Positions 36,471 to 45,426 of a stretch of DNA of 64,000 bases are shown here, in pieces. The position numbers and the translations under genes are program-made. Source of the DNA: BOG-931 sp963761525 (GTDB lineage: Bacteria > Pseudomonadota > Alphaproteobacteria > Rhizobiales > Xanthobacteraceae); the NCBI GenBank assembly GCA_963761525.1, contig CAVXHG010000008.1, positions 620,001 through 684,000 on the forward strand. Direction: 5' to 3'. How positions within the stretch are numbered: the stretch's first letter is position 1; each line of letters starts with the position of its first letter. Under the pieces are notes generated by a model. It saw only the letters and a list, made by a program, of their open reading frames with translations, was not told the origin of the DNA and ran no database searches.

Positions 36471-36515
36471 AGGATCGCCCGGGGCCGCCCGCGCGTCAAA
36501 GCCCAAATCAGCGCA
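36471..36515. repeat. Direct repeat, copy B (between the Bug and RDD genes)
   Basis: Second copy of the repeat at 35422-35467; its 21 identical bases are at 36487-36507. The copy includes the RDD stop codon (36508-36510). Copy A has the equivalent bases degenerated (CTCATTT where copy B has CTGATTT on the minus strand), so copy A may be a duplicated RDD 3' end. Confidence 0.85.
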
Positions 36516-37044
36516 CCCGGCGTGGCCGCAGCGCGGCGGACCGGGCCGGGTTGTTGATCAGGACGGTACCCACGAGCATGTCATGAAACAGGCGCTTGCG
36601 GCCATTGAACAGGCCTACGATCAGAATGAACGGGGTGAGCACACTGACACTGACCCAAAACACGACGGCATGGACGGCGCCGAGTACGAAATAGAGCGGC
36701 CCGCCGTACCAGGTCCGCATTTCGATCCCCATGGCGCGCATGCCGAGGGTTGCAGAGGCTGGGCTGCCCAGCGTCAGTCCGTAGTAGAATAGCGCCCAAA
36801 TCACCCAACCCGGCGTTATGAAAAAGTAGAGCGCCCAGCCGAGACCCAAAGTCAGGAGGCCGAACACGAAAATGAGCAACGACAACAGGATCGGAGGGAT
36901 GGCGATGACGATGAAATCGATCGCGAAAGCCACGACGCGGCGCGTCAGCACGCCGTCGAACAATTCCGGATTTGCGACCGGATCGTACGCATGTGGCTTG
37001 GCATCAAACGAAACGCCGATTTGGGAAGGGCCGGAATTCGTCAT
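36508..37044 (-). CDS. RDD-family membrane protein
   Basis: 178 residues. An RDD domain with the Arg-Asp pattern in LTRRVVAFAIDFIVIAIPPI and three to four membrane segments (IPPILLSLLIFVFGLLTLGL; VIWALFYYGLTLG; FVLGAVHAVVFWVSVSVLTP), ending with the typical GRKRLFHDMLVGTVLIN. Function unknown; the family has been linked to transport and to ion homeostasis. The ATG at 37044 (MTNSGPSQIG) is preferred to the longer frame that runs into ilvA. Divergent from ilvA. Confidence 0.88.
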   Translation of the reverse strand: MTNSGPSQIGVSFDAKPHAYDPVANPELFDGVLTRRVVAFAIDFIVIAIPPILLSLLIFVFGLLTLGLGWALYFFITPGWVIWALFYYGLTLGSPASATLGMRAMGIEMRTWYGGPLYFVLGAVHAVVFWVSVSVLTPFILIVGLFNGRKRLFHDMLVGTVLINNPARSAALRPRRVR

Positions 37045-37113
37045 GGTCAACTCTCGGTCTGCAACGGAACGGCAAATGGAGGAACTTTGTGGCGGATGCA
37101 AGGGGCGCTCGGC

Positions 37114-38334
37114 ATGGTGACGCTGGCCGATATCGAGGCGGCCCGACGGACCATCGAGGGCCACGTGCTGCGCACCCCGCTATTGGCGGCGCCGCCGCTA
37201 TCGGCACTCACCGGCGCCGACGTGTTCGTGAAATACGAGAACTTGCAGGTCACCAATTCCTTCAAGGAGCGCGGCGCGTGCGTGAAGCTTGCGGCGCTGA
37301 CTGCAGAAGAGCGCGGCCGCGGTGTCATTGCAATGTCGGCCGGCAATCACGCGCAGGCGGTGGCCTACCATGCGCGCCGCCTCGGCATTCCGGCGACGAT
37401 CGTGATGCCGGTGACGACGCCCTTCGTGAAAGTTAAATCGACCGAAACGCTCGGCGCCAATGTCGTGCTTGACGGCGAAACACTCGTGGAGGCACAGGCG
37501 CGCGCCGAAGCTATCGCGGCCGAGCGCAATCTGGTCTGGGTTCATCCCTATGACGATCCGCAAATCATTGCCGGACAAGGGACCATTGCGCTCGAAATGC
37601 TGGAGGACGCGCCCGATCTCGACACACTGGTGATCCCGATCGGCGGCGGCGGACTGATCGCGGGAAATGCCATCGCGGCGCGGGCAAAGAAGCCGTCGAT
37701 TGAAATCGTTGGCGTCGAGTGCGCGCTTTATCCGGCGATGTGGAATGCCATCCACAACGGTAACTTGCCGTACGGCGGTGCAACGCTTGCCGAAGGCATT
37801 GCGGTCAGAAACGTCGGCGCACTAGCGCTGCCGGTGGTGCGCGAACTGGTCAGTGAGATCATTCTCGTTGAGGAGCCGCTGCTGGAACGCGCGGTCAACG
37901 CTTTCGTCACGCTGCAAAAGGCGATGGCGGAGGGCGCGGGTGCCGCGGGGCTTGCCGCGATGCTCGCGGTGCCGGAACGGTTTGCCGGGCGCAAAGTCGG
38001 GTTGATCCTGTGCGGTGGCAATATCGATCCCCGGATTCTGGCCTCCGTCATGGTGCGCGAGCTGGAACGTGCCAACCGTATTGTGTCATTCCGGCTGACT
38101 ATTCCGGATCGCCCCGGCGTTCTCGGCCAGATCGCGACGAGGCTTGGAGAACTCGGCGCCAACATTCTTGCCGTCGATCATCATCGGCTGTTTCTTGACG
38201 TGCCCGCCAAAGGCGCCAAGCTTGATGTGACGATGGAGGCGCGCGACGGCGCTCATGCCGAGCAGATATTCCGTACCCTGAAAGAAGACGGATATCGTCC
38301 GGTTCGGCTGGAAAGCGGCGCCGCGCTGGAATGA
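37114..38334 (+). CDS. ilvA: Threonine ammonia-lyase (catabolic type with ACT domain)
   Basis: 406 residues. Deaminates threonine to 2-oxobutanoate with PLP. Schiff-base lysine in NSFKERGA; glycine-rich cofactor loop IPIGGGGLIAGNAI; serine loop SAGNHAQAVA. A single C-terminal ACT domain (VSFRLTIPDRPGVLGQIATR, 330-400) gives the short form of about 400 residues found in many alphaproteobacteria, distinct from the long biosynthetic IlvA. Start ATG 37114 (MVTLADIEAARR). It may supply 2-oxobutanoate to isoleucine synthesis. Confidence 0.92.
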   Translation: MVTLADIEAARRTIEGHVLRTPLLAAPPLSALTGADVFVKYENLQVTNSFKERGACVKLAALTAEERGRGVIAMSAGNHAQAVAYHARRLGIPATIVMPVTTPFVKVKSTETLGANVVLDGETLVEAQARAEAIAAERNLVWVHPYDDPQIIAGQGTIALEMLEDAPDLDTLVIPIGGGGLIAGNAIAARAKKPSIEIVGVECALYPAMWNAIHNGNLPYGGATLAEGIAVRNVGALALPVVRELVSEIILVEEPLLERAVNAFVTLQKAMAEGAGAAGLAAMLAVPERFAGRKVGLILCGGNIDPRILASVMVRELERANRIVSFRLTIPDRPGVLGQIATRLGELGANILAVDHHRLFLDVPAKGAKLDVTMEARDGAHAEQIFRTLKEDGYRPVRLESGAALE

Positions 38335-38352
38335 AAATCGCAAAGCTGCTTC

Positions 38353-39890
38353 TTACGTATCCAACTCGATCAAGAAGGGCCCGTTGCCCGCGTTGGCGCG
38401 GGCAAACAAATCGGCGAATTCGCGCGTCGACGATGCCTGTGCGGCTTCGACACCCATGCCATTCGCAAGCTTGACCCATCCAAGGTCCGGGTTGCCCAGG
38501 TCCATCATGTCGAGCGCGACGCGTCCCGGATTCGCGCCGACGTTCACCAGTTCGTTGAGCAGGATTGCGTACTTTCGATTCGACAGCAGCACGGTCGTGA
38601 CAGGGAGCTTTTCACGGGCTTGGGTCCACAATGCCTGTAGCGTGTACATGGCGGAACCATCCGCCTGGAGCGCGACCACGCGGCGGCCGGGGCAGGCGAG
38701 TGCTGCGCCCGTCGCCATCGGCAATCCGCTCCCGATCGAGGCGCCGGTGATTTGCAGCCAATCATGCGATACGGCGGATGCAAGGCCGTTGAAGAGCGAC
38801 CGGCCGAAACTCACGCTCTCGTCCACCACAATGGCATTATCGGGCAGCATCGCAGCGAGGATGTGCGTGATCGATTCCGGCGTTACCGCTGCGTGCAAAT
38901 CGGGGTCGGCCGGTTTGGCGGCCGGTACGGTCAGGGCCGGTGTCGACAATTCATCGGCAAGCCGCGCCAACGCATCTGCGATATCCTGATCCGGCCGGGC
39001 CAGGACGTGAATGGCGCAATCCTTCGGGAACAGATGGCCCGGCTTACCGGGATAGGCGAATGGCGCAACCGGCGGCGTTGTTCCCGCAAGAATGAGATTT
39101 TTCGTTCCGGATAGAGCAGCAACCGACTGATCATAAGCGTAAGCCAGCCGCGCAATAGGATACCGGCCACGGCCGCGTTCGACGCGGGCATTGAATTGCG
39201 CGGCCAGGAGTTTCGCGCCGGTCGTGGTGGCGATCCGTGCAGCATCGGCGATCATTGAATCGCGGATCGGTGACCGCCCAGCATGAATGTGCATTGCTCT
39301 TTGCCGCGGAGAACCTCGGCAACGGCCTTGATGACATGTGGCGCGACCTTACCCGCTGGCACGGGCGGTCGTGGCGCGCCCACGCTTGCGCCGTCGTCCC
39401 AGCTGGTATCGGCTGGTGCGATCAGGGTCGCGATCGCGCCTGTGCCAGTGCGCGCAGCCTGAACTGCGGCTGCGGCATCCTCTCCCATCGTCGCCACCGA
39501 GCTGACCACGCGCGTCCAGGCGGAGACGCCGCGCGCCCAACCCTCCGTGTCGCCGGTCAAAGGCGGATCGAGCGGACGATGGTAGCTTGCCTGATCGCCG
39601 ACGATGTTGACGATGGGCGAACGGCCGCGCCGTGCGTTATGCAAATTGGCGAGGCCGTTGGCCAAGCCGGGTGCACCATGCAACAGGGTAGCGGCTGGCC
39701 GCTCCGCCATCCGGCCGTAACCGTCGGCCGCGCCGGTCGCAACGCCTTCGAACAGGCACAGAACGCAGCGTATGCCAGGGAAGCGGTCGAGCGCAGCGAC
39801 AAAATGCATTTCGCTCGTTCCGGGATTTGCAAAGCATGTATTGACGTTCGACGCCAAAAGTGTGCGAACCAGGGCTTCCGCGCCGTTCAT
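38353..39890 (-). pseudogene. Thiamine-pyrophosphate-dependent enzyme (acetolactate synthase / benzoylformate decarboxylase-like), one frameshift
   Basis: About 512 residues when corrected. N-terminal PYR domain with NPGTSEMHFVAALD and catalytic Glu in LFEGVATGAADGYGRMAE. Central domain to about 330, then the PP domain with GASIGSGLPMATGAAL and the Mg/TPP motif ADGSAMYTLQAL to NRKYAIL. The first residue of that motif is Ala where most members have Gly. The frame breaks at the CC pair 39274-39275 (minus-strand GG); one more base joins TFMLGG to SPIRDSMIADAARI. Closest in layout to the small acetolactate-synthase-like decarboxylases of catabolic operons, not to IlvB. It is the last gene of the Bug-leuC-leuD operon. 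Confidence 0.82.
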
Positions 39891-39922
39891 GATGTCTCTC
39901 GATCGGTTTTGAAAATTTGTTG

Positions 39923-40553
39923 CTACTTGCGCACGGCGGTGGGCAGCCACGGCTGTTTTGCCCGGCGGGCCGCTTCAAAGCGCTCGATTTTTTCCAGATG
40001 TTCGAGGGTGACGTCGATATCGTCGACGCCGCGGAACAGGCGCTCCTTGCGCAAAGGGCTGATATCGAAGGCATGCCCTTTGCCGTCGGGCGCGATCACC
40101 GCCTGGTCAGGCAGATCGATCGTGATCTCGGCGCCTGGATACGCTCGCAATTGCCGCCAAAGGTCATGGACGAGCTTTCGTCGAGCGTGATCGCAAGGAC
40201 GCCGTTCTGAATGCAGTTGACCTGAAAGATTTCGCCGAAGCTTCGGCCCGACCAGCGCGCGAAGACCATAGTCGAGCACCGCGAAGGCGGCGCCTTCACG
40301 CGAAGAGCCGCAGCCGAAATCGCGATCGGTTACGAGTATTTTCGCGTTCCGGTAGCCGAGGATCGTTCAGGACGAAATCCGCACGCGGCTTTCCTGCTTC
40401 GTCGAAGCGCAGATCATAAAGAAACGCCTCGCCGTAATCCTGTCCGGGGCGCCGGTGCCTGCGCATGTAGCGCCCCGGCAAAATCATGCCGGTGTCGATG
40501 TTCGGAAATTCGAGCGGGACAGCGACCGCGGTCAGAACGGTGAACGGCTGCAT
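39923..40553 (-). pseudogene. 3-isopropylmalate dehydratase small-subunit-like protein (LeuD family), three frameshifts
   Basis: About 210 residues when corrected. Swivel domain of aconitase-type isomerases. N-terminus MQPFTVLTAVAVPLEFPNID, then the active-site loop RDFGCGSSREGAAFAVLDYG, FGEIFQVNCIQNGVLAITLD and C-terminal LEHLEKIERFEAARRAKQPW. Frame breaks: an extra base in CC 40356-40357, an extra base in TT 40242-40243, a missing base near 40171. Each is one base in a short run. Where LeuD enzymes usually read VDTDQIIP, this one has NIDTGMILP, so the substrate may differ from isopropylmalate. Confidence 0.85.
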
Positions 40554-40560
40554 GATGTCC

Positions 40561-41979
40561 TCACTTCAGCCGGCGCACGTCGGCGAGATGGCCCGCGACA
40601 GCGGCGGCGGCCACCATCGCCGGGCTCATGATATGGGTCAGTGCTCCGCGGCCCTGACGGCCTTCATAATTGCGGTTCGTCGTCGAGCGCACCGCTCGCC
40701 GGGACTGACCAGTTCGCCGTTCGAGCCGTTGCACATCGAGCATCCGGAATCGCGCCACTCGAGGCCCGCGGCGACAAAGATGCGGTCGAGCCCTTCGGCC
40801 TCGGCCTGGCGCTTTACTGCGCTTGAGCCTGGCGAGACCATGCCCGGAACGGCAACGCGCCGGCCTGTTCCGCAGCACATGTGCGGCGGCGCGAAGGTCT
40901 TCGATGCGGCTGTTGGTGCATGAGCCGATGAAGACGCGGTCGATCTTGATTTGCTCAAGCGGAGTTGCGGGAGCAAGCTTCATGTATTCGAGCGCGCGCT
41001 CGACGTGGCGGCGGCGATCGTGATCGCCAACGCGGGAGGGATCGGGAACGCGCCCGTCGACCGGCGAGGAATCTTCAGGGCTTGTTCCCCACGTCACCAT
41101 CGGCGCAAGGCGCGTCGCGTCGAATCTGGAGTTCGCGGTCGAATTTGGCGGCGTCATCGGACGGCAGCTGCTTCCAGTAAGCGAGGGCCGTCTCCCATTG
41201 TTCGCCCGCCGGGGCGTGCCGTCGACCTGAGAGAAACTGGTAGGTCGTGTCGTCTGGCCCGACCATGCCGATCCGGGCGCCGGCCTCGATTGACATGTTG
41301 CAGACGGTCAGGCGCCCTTCAATCGACATCGCCCGAATTGCCGAGCCGGCATATTCGACCGCGTAGCCCGTCGCGCCGCCAACACCGATCTCGTGGATGA
41401 TCGAAAGGATCACATCCTTGGCCGTGACTGCGTCGGGCAATGTGCCGTCGATGGAAATGCGCATGCGTCTTCGGCTTCTTGAGCCAGACGGTCTGCGTCG
41501 CGATGACGTGCCGAAGCTGATTGCCGCCGCCGACTCGGCACTGCAAGCGCGCCGCAGGCGCCGTTGGTCGCGGTATGGGAGTCATTGCAAGTGATCAGCA
41601 TGCCGGGCTGCGCGAAGCCCAACTCCGGAGCGATGACATGGGCGATGCCCTGATCGGTGTCGTACCAGCCGACATGGGGCAGCCTGAAATCGCGGGAATT
41701 TTCGTCCAGCATTTCGACGACGCGGCGTATCTCCGGGTTGGGCATGCCGGCGGTGCCGAGACCGCGATTGATGGTCGGCAAATAATGATCGGTTACCGCC
41801 AGATGCTGTTCCGGACGGCGCGATTGCCGTCCCTCGAGGCGCAGCTGGTCGAAAGCGAGGAAGGATTGGCCTTCGTTGATCAGATTGAAGTCGACATAGA
41901 GCAGCGTCTCGCCCTGCGGCGAGACGACGATCTCATGTTCCGACCATATTTTTTCAAACAGTGTGAGGGGATTGTTCAT
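40561..41979 (-). pseudogene. 3-isopropylmalate dehydratase large-subunit-like protein (LeuC family), five frameshifts
   Basis: About 472 residues when corrected. Starts MNNPLTLFEKIWSEHEIV at 41979. Order of motifs: DHYLPTINRG, ITCNDSHTATNGACGAL, GGGNQLRHVIATQTVWLKKP, IHEIGVGGATGYAVEYAG, IGSCTNSRIEDLRAAAHVL (first cluster cysteine), GCSMCNGSN (the two others) and NRNYEGRQGRGALTHIMSP. The three 4Fe-4S cysteines are therefore conserved. Breaks lie near 41535-41545, 41465, 41125, 40866 and 40692. The start overlaps the Bug stop by 4 bp. The VGGG for the usual IGTS near the middle suggests a divergent subfamily. Confidence 0.85.
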
Positions 41980-42965
41980 TCCAGCATCCCAAGTTCGCCG
42001 AGCACTCTGCGGTTCTCGTCGTAGTCCGACTGCATCCATTTCGCCGCCTCAGGATAGCGAATGGGCTGCAGGGTCCAGAAATTGAGCTTGAGGTCGCGCT
42101 TGAAGTCCGGATCAACGATGACTTTGTTCATCGCGTCTAGCCAGAACGCGATCTGCTCGGGCTTGAGACCGTTCGGCAGCAGTACGGTGTAGGAATTTGC
42201 CGTAACGACATCGAGGCCCTGTTCGCGCAGGTTCGGGTACTTCGCCAAATCGCCGGGCAGCCGCCCTGGCGATGCAATGCCAAGCATGCGGAGTTTCCCG
42301 GCTTGGATGAGCGGCATTGGGCTGCCGATGCTGGTTTCGCCGACATCAATATGACCGCCGGCGGCCTGCGCGGCGACGTCCGACCCGGAGTTGAAAACCA
42401 CCGTCACCAGCTTGTTGGCGGGCGCGCCCGCGGTCTTGCCGACGTTGACGACCGAGACGTGCAGCGGGCTGCCGAGACCGACCGGGAAGGCGAACGTCAC
42501 AGAGGCCGGGTTAGCTTTGAGCCGGTCGCGCACCTCGGTCATGTTCTTGATCGGCAAGTCGGCGGCCGTGAAATAGCATTGATAGGCGTCAAACAGCTTC
42601 ATCAGCGGGGTGAGCTGTTTGTTCAACTCGGAGCCCTTGCGCGCGATAGCGTTGATGAAACTTCCCGAAGCGAGCCCGATCTCGTTCGGGTCGCCTTCCT
42701 TGCGCGACAGATCGGTCATGGCGATGATTTGCGCCGCACCGGGCTTGTTCAGGACCGACATCGATTCGACGAGGTGCTCCTTAACCAGCACGCGCTGAAT
42801 CGCGCGGGCGATACGGTCGTTTTCGCCGCCCGGGCCCGCGCCGACGAAAAACTCCACGTTGCCCTGCGGACGCCAGCCACCGCCGTCCTGCTGGGCATGG
42901 GCGGTGCCGGTCATGGTCAAAGCGGCGAATGCGGCAATCGCCAGGGGTTTGCGCGCTATCTTCAT
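41976..42965 (-). CDS. Bug/TctC-family solute receptor
   Basis: 329 residues with signal peptide (KIARKPLAIAAFAALTMTGT, cleavage after AHA). Conserved features: NVEFFVGAGPGGENDRIARA, VLNKPGAAQIIAM, TVVFNSGSDVAAQAAGGHID. The binding loop has GAGPGGEND rather than the common PYAPGGSTD, so the ligand may be unusual. First gene of the operon with leuC, leuD and a TPP enzyme, all overlapping or closely spaced; divergent from a LysR gene. The set suggests uptake, isomerisation and decarboxylation of one carboxylic acid. Confidence 0.9.
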   Translation of the reverse strand: MKIARKPLAIAAFAALTMTGTAHAQQDGGGWRPQGNVEFFVGAGPGGENDRIARAIQRVLVKEHLVESMSVLNKPGAAQIIAMTDLSRKEGDPNEIGLASGSFINAIARKGSELNKQLTPLMKLFDAYQCYFTAADLPIKNMTEVRDRLKANPASVTFAFPVGLGSPLHVSVVNVGKTAGAPANKLVTVVFNSGSDVAAQAAGGHIDVGETSIGSPMPLIQAGKLRMLGIASPGRLPGDLAKYPNLREQGLDVVTANSYTVLLPNGLKPEQIAFWLDAMNKVIVDPDFKRDLKLNFWTLQPIRYPEAAKWMQSDYDENRRVLGELGMLE

Positions 42966-43035
42966 TCCCCGTTTGTCCCCCCATTCTTATTGTTGCCGCC
43001 ATTGTGGCTGGCCGGCTGTTAGCAATCTTAAGTGC

Positions 43036-43050
43036 TTATACTAAGTATAA
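43036..43050. promoter_or_regulatory. Palindromic operator between the Bug-leuCD operon and LysR
   Basis: TTATACT-A-AGTATAA is a perfect 15-bp palindrome around one central base, between the divergent start codons (42965 and 43101). Size and T/A composition suit a LysR-type site. It lies 51 bp before the LysR ATG. Confidence 0.65.
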
Positions 43051-43100
43051 TCGAAATACTGTAAGCGGGCAACCGTGTCGTGTTGCCATTGCGAGGCGAT

Positions 43101-44134
43101 ATGCAAAAGAAAGCGAGGGGAAGGGAGAAGGCGCCATCGCGTCGCACGAAAGGATCGACTGCGAAAGCCTCCCTGGGGACGGGGCTGACAATTCGCTCGC
43201 TTGAGGTTTTCGTCGTCGTTGCCCAGGCCGGGACCATGGTTGCCGCCGCCGAGCGGCTCAAATTGAGCCAGCCAGCCATATCGCAAATGATAGCGAGCCT
43301 CGAACAGTCACTTGGCGTATTGCTGTTCGACCGGGGGGTCCGTCCGCCTGTTCTGACGCTTCAGGGAACGGCTTTGCTGCGCCACGCGATCACGATCACG
43401 GAATCGGTAAGCCAGTTCCGCAATACCGTTCGCCTCGGCGGCGCCGCGCAGCTTCCGCTGCTCCGTATCGGCGTGCTCAACAGCTTCGCGACCACCGTTG
43501 GTCCCTACGTATTCAAAGAGTTGCGCAACATCGCGGCGGCATGGGCGATAGATTCAGGTTTTCAGGCGACGCGGTTTCGCACCGTCGCCGACCGCGACTT
43601 TGATTTTGCCATCACGGCGGACAAGCTCCGGTGCCGGACGGCGTCAAGATCGTGCCGATCCTGAGCGAACCGTTTTTGTTGATTGTCCCGGCATCATACA
43701 ATGCGGGACACGTATCGCTTCAAAGCCTGAGCAAAGATCTCGATCTCATCCGTTTCGGGCGCGATCCGGTCTTGCATACCCGTCTCGACCGCGTGCTGGC
43801 GCAGCGGGGATTGATCGCGCAACACCGCTATCATCTCGACACCACCGAGGCCGTGCTCGCGATGGTTGCCGTCGGCTCGGGGTGGACGATCCTGCCGCCA
43901 CTCGCTGTCATCAAGCCATTGGTGCGCGGCGACACTATCCGTGCACTGCCGTTTCCAGGAAAACCATTTCAGAGAACGATCAACATCGTATCGTTGAAGG
44001 AGCAGGGGCAGGAAATCGCAGATCGGATCCGGGACGCCGCGATAAGCGCTCTGACGACGCAATTCATGCCGCACGTCAAACGGTTCCTACCGCAATGCGC
44101 GCGCGCAATTACCATTCATCGTCCGCATAGCTAG
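43101..44134 (+). pseudogene. LysR-family transcriptional regulator, one frameshift
   Basis: About 345 residues when corrected, from the ATG at 43101 with a basic N-terminal extension (MQKKARGREKAPSRRTKGS). The HTH reads IRSLEVFVVVAQAGTMVAAA and LSQPAISQMIASLEQSLGVL. The frame breaks at the CC pair 43628-43629 after AITADKL; with one extra C it continues as PVPDGVKIVPILSEPFLLIV, and the effector domain runs on through VAVGSGWTILPPLAV. Its divergent position and the palindrome between make it the probable regulator of the Bug-leuC-leuD-TPP operon. Confidence 0.88.
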
Positions 44135-44487
44135 TCTTGGCGACCGGATCGCCGCCACTCACCGCAGTCCTAAAATGTACGCGCGCAAGGCTGGTGCACC
44201 CAATGAAACGTCGTTTCATGATTGTTGACTGCTAAAGTTTTTTATATGCCATCGAAAAAATGATCTTTCACAATCTATGATCTCGTAACTTTAATTGATG
44301 TCGCGCGCCGAGTTCCAAGTTTTATTTGTTCATCTATTGAATTCTTCTGTATTCGATAACTCGACTGCGTAAAGTTCTTACAGTTTTCGATTCGACTGTT
44401 ATTTTTTGTGCCTGTGTGTCTGAGCGGCGGATTGGCGCGTTAGCAGTACGTGTTTTTATCGAACACGGATAAGCGAAGGCTAAAGCT
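44135..44487. other. AT-rich 353-bp gap before the Fnr-type gene
   Basis: No gene seen. Distinctly AT-richer than the flanks (for example TTTTTTATATGCC, TTTATTTGTTC). Contains the perfect palindrome at 44203-44219. Probably a regulatory region for the Fnr-type gene. A consensus TTGAT-N4-ATCAA Fnr box was not found. Confidence 0.5.
44203..44219. promoter_or_regulatory. Perfect palindrome, putative operator
   Basis: ATGAAACG-T-CGTTTCAT, two 8-bp arms around one base, in the gap between the LysR gene and the Fnr-type regulator gene. Which regulator binds is unknown. Confidence 0.55.
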
Positions 44488-45268
44488 TTGTCGGCTGCGC
44501 TAAAGGAACTCAGGAACCCGGACTGGCCGATTGCACCCGGCGATTTGAAAGCAAGCTACGATGCTTGCGGGAACTGTCGCTTCCATGAAGCAGGGCTCTG
44601 TGCCGCGATACGGGAAAAGGCGGAACTAGCCGCGAAAGACGGAAGCGGCGTCGGATTGTGTTTCTTCGCTTCGGACCATTGCCGCTCGACGCACGATATA
44701 TCACCAAAAAGAGTCGCCGGAGTTTGTTTCCGTTATCTGCAGCGGTTGGGCTTGCTCGTCGACGGTTTTACCGGATGGTCGCCGTCAGATTTTAGCGTTC
44801 CATCTGCCTGGCGATATCGTCTCCCTGGCGGCGCTATTCGACCCAACGTGGGGCCGGCTCATTGAGTTGATCACGGAGGTGACATACCGGAATTTCCGGC
44901 GCGATGGCCTAAAGGAACTCATCCTCGCGGATGGTGATTTGACCGAAAAGGTTTTCAGGGCCTGGATTGGTGAAAAAAAGCAGGCCGATCGGCTCGCTGT
45001 GGATCTGGGGCGGCGTACCGCGGATGAACGTCTCGCAGGACTGCTGCTTTCGCTGTTTGACCAGCTTTCGAAGCGGGGCATGGTTGAAGATCAAGCCGCC
45101 GACTTTCCGCTGCGTCAGCGTCATATCGCGGATGCGTCCGGCCTCACGCCGGTCCACGTCAGTAAAGTGCTCGGCGAGTTCCAGAAGTCCGGGCTCATCG
45201 AAATCAGCGATCGGTCACTGAGAATTATCGATCTGCCGCAACTTCAGCGCGTCGCGGGATTGCAATAG
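44488..45268 (+). pseudogene. Crp/Fnr-family regulator with Fnr-type cysteine cluster, one frameshift
   Basis: Start TTG at 44488 (about 260 residues corrected). The N-terminus has a C-x2-C-x7-C cluster (CGNCRFHEAGLC), as in FnrN/FnrL oxygen sensors, and a fourth cysteine lies in VICSGWACSS. The first frame runs out of homology near 44655-44670. The next frame then gives RTIYHQKESPEFVSV, GWACSSTVLPDGRRQILAFH and LPGDIVSLAALFDPTWGRL, then a dimer helix and the HTH RQRHIADASGLTPVHVSKVL to 45268. This hidden frame is easily missed because a shorter frame covers the same bases. It probably responds to oxygen and controls respiratory genes. Confidence 0.85.
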
Positions 45269-45426
45269 GTTGCCGGCAAAACACGTCGGACGGGCTTCTC
45301 CGCATTTGTCGGTGGGTCGTGCAACGTCTGTTTGACAAAGGCCTATCGGGGTAGCGTTTACTGGACCGTGTAAGCGGGCTGCGACGCCGTTGCCGTACCC
45401 CTAACCGCAGCAAAGGCAAAGAAGAC

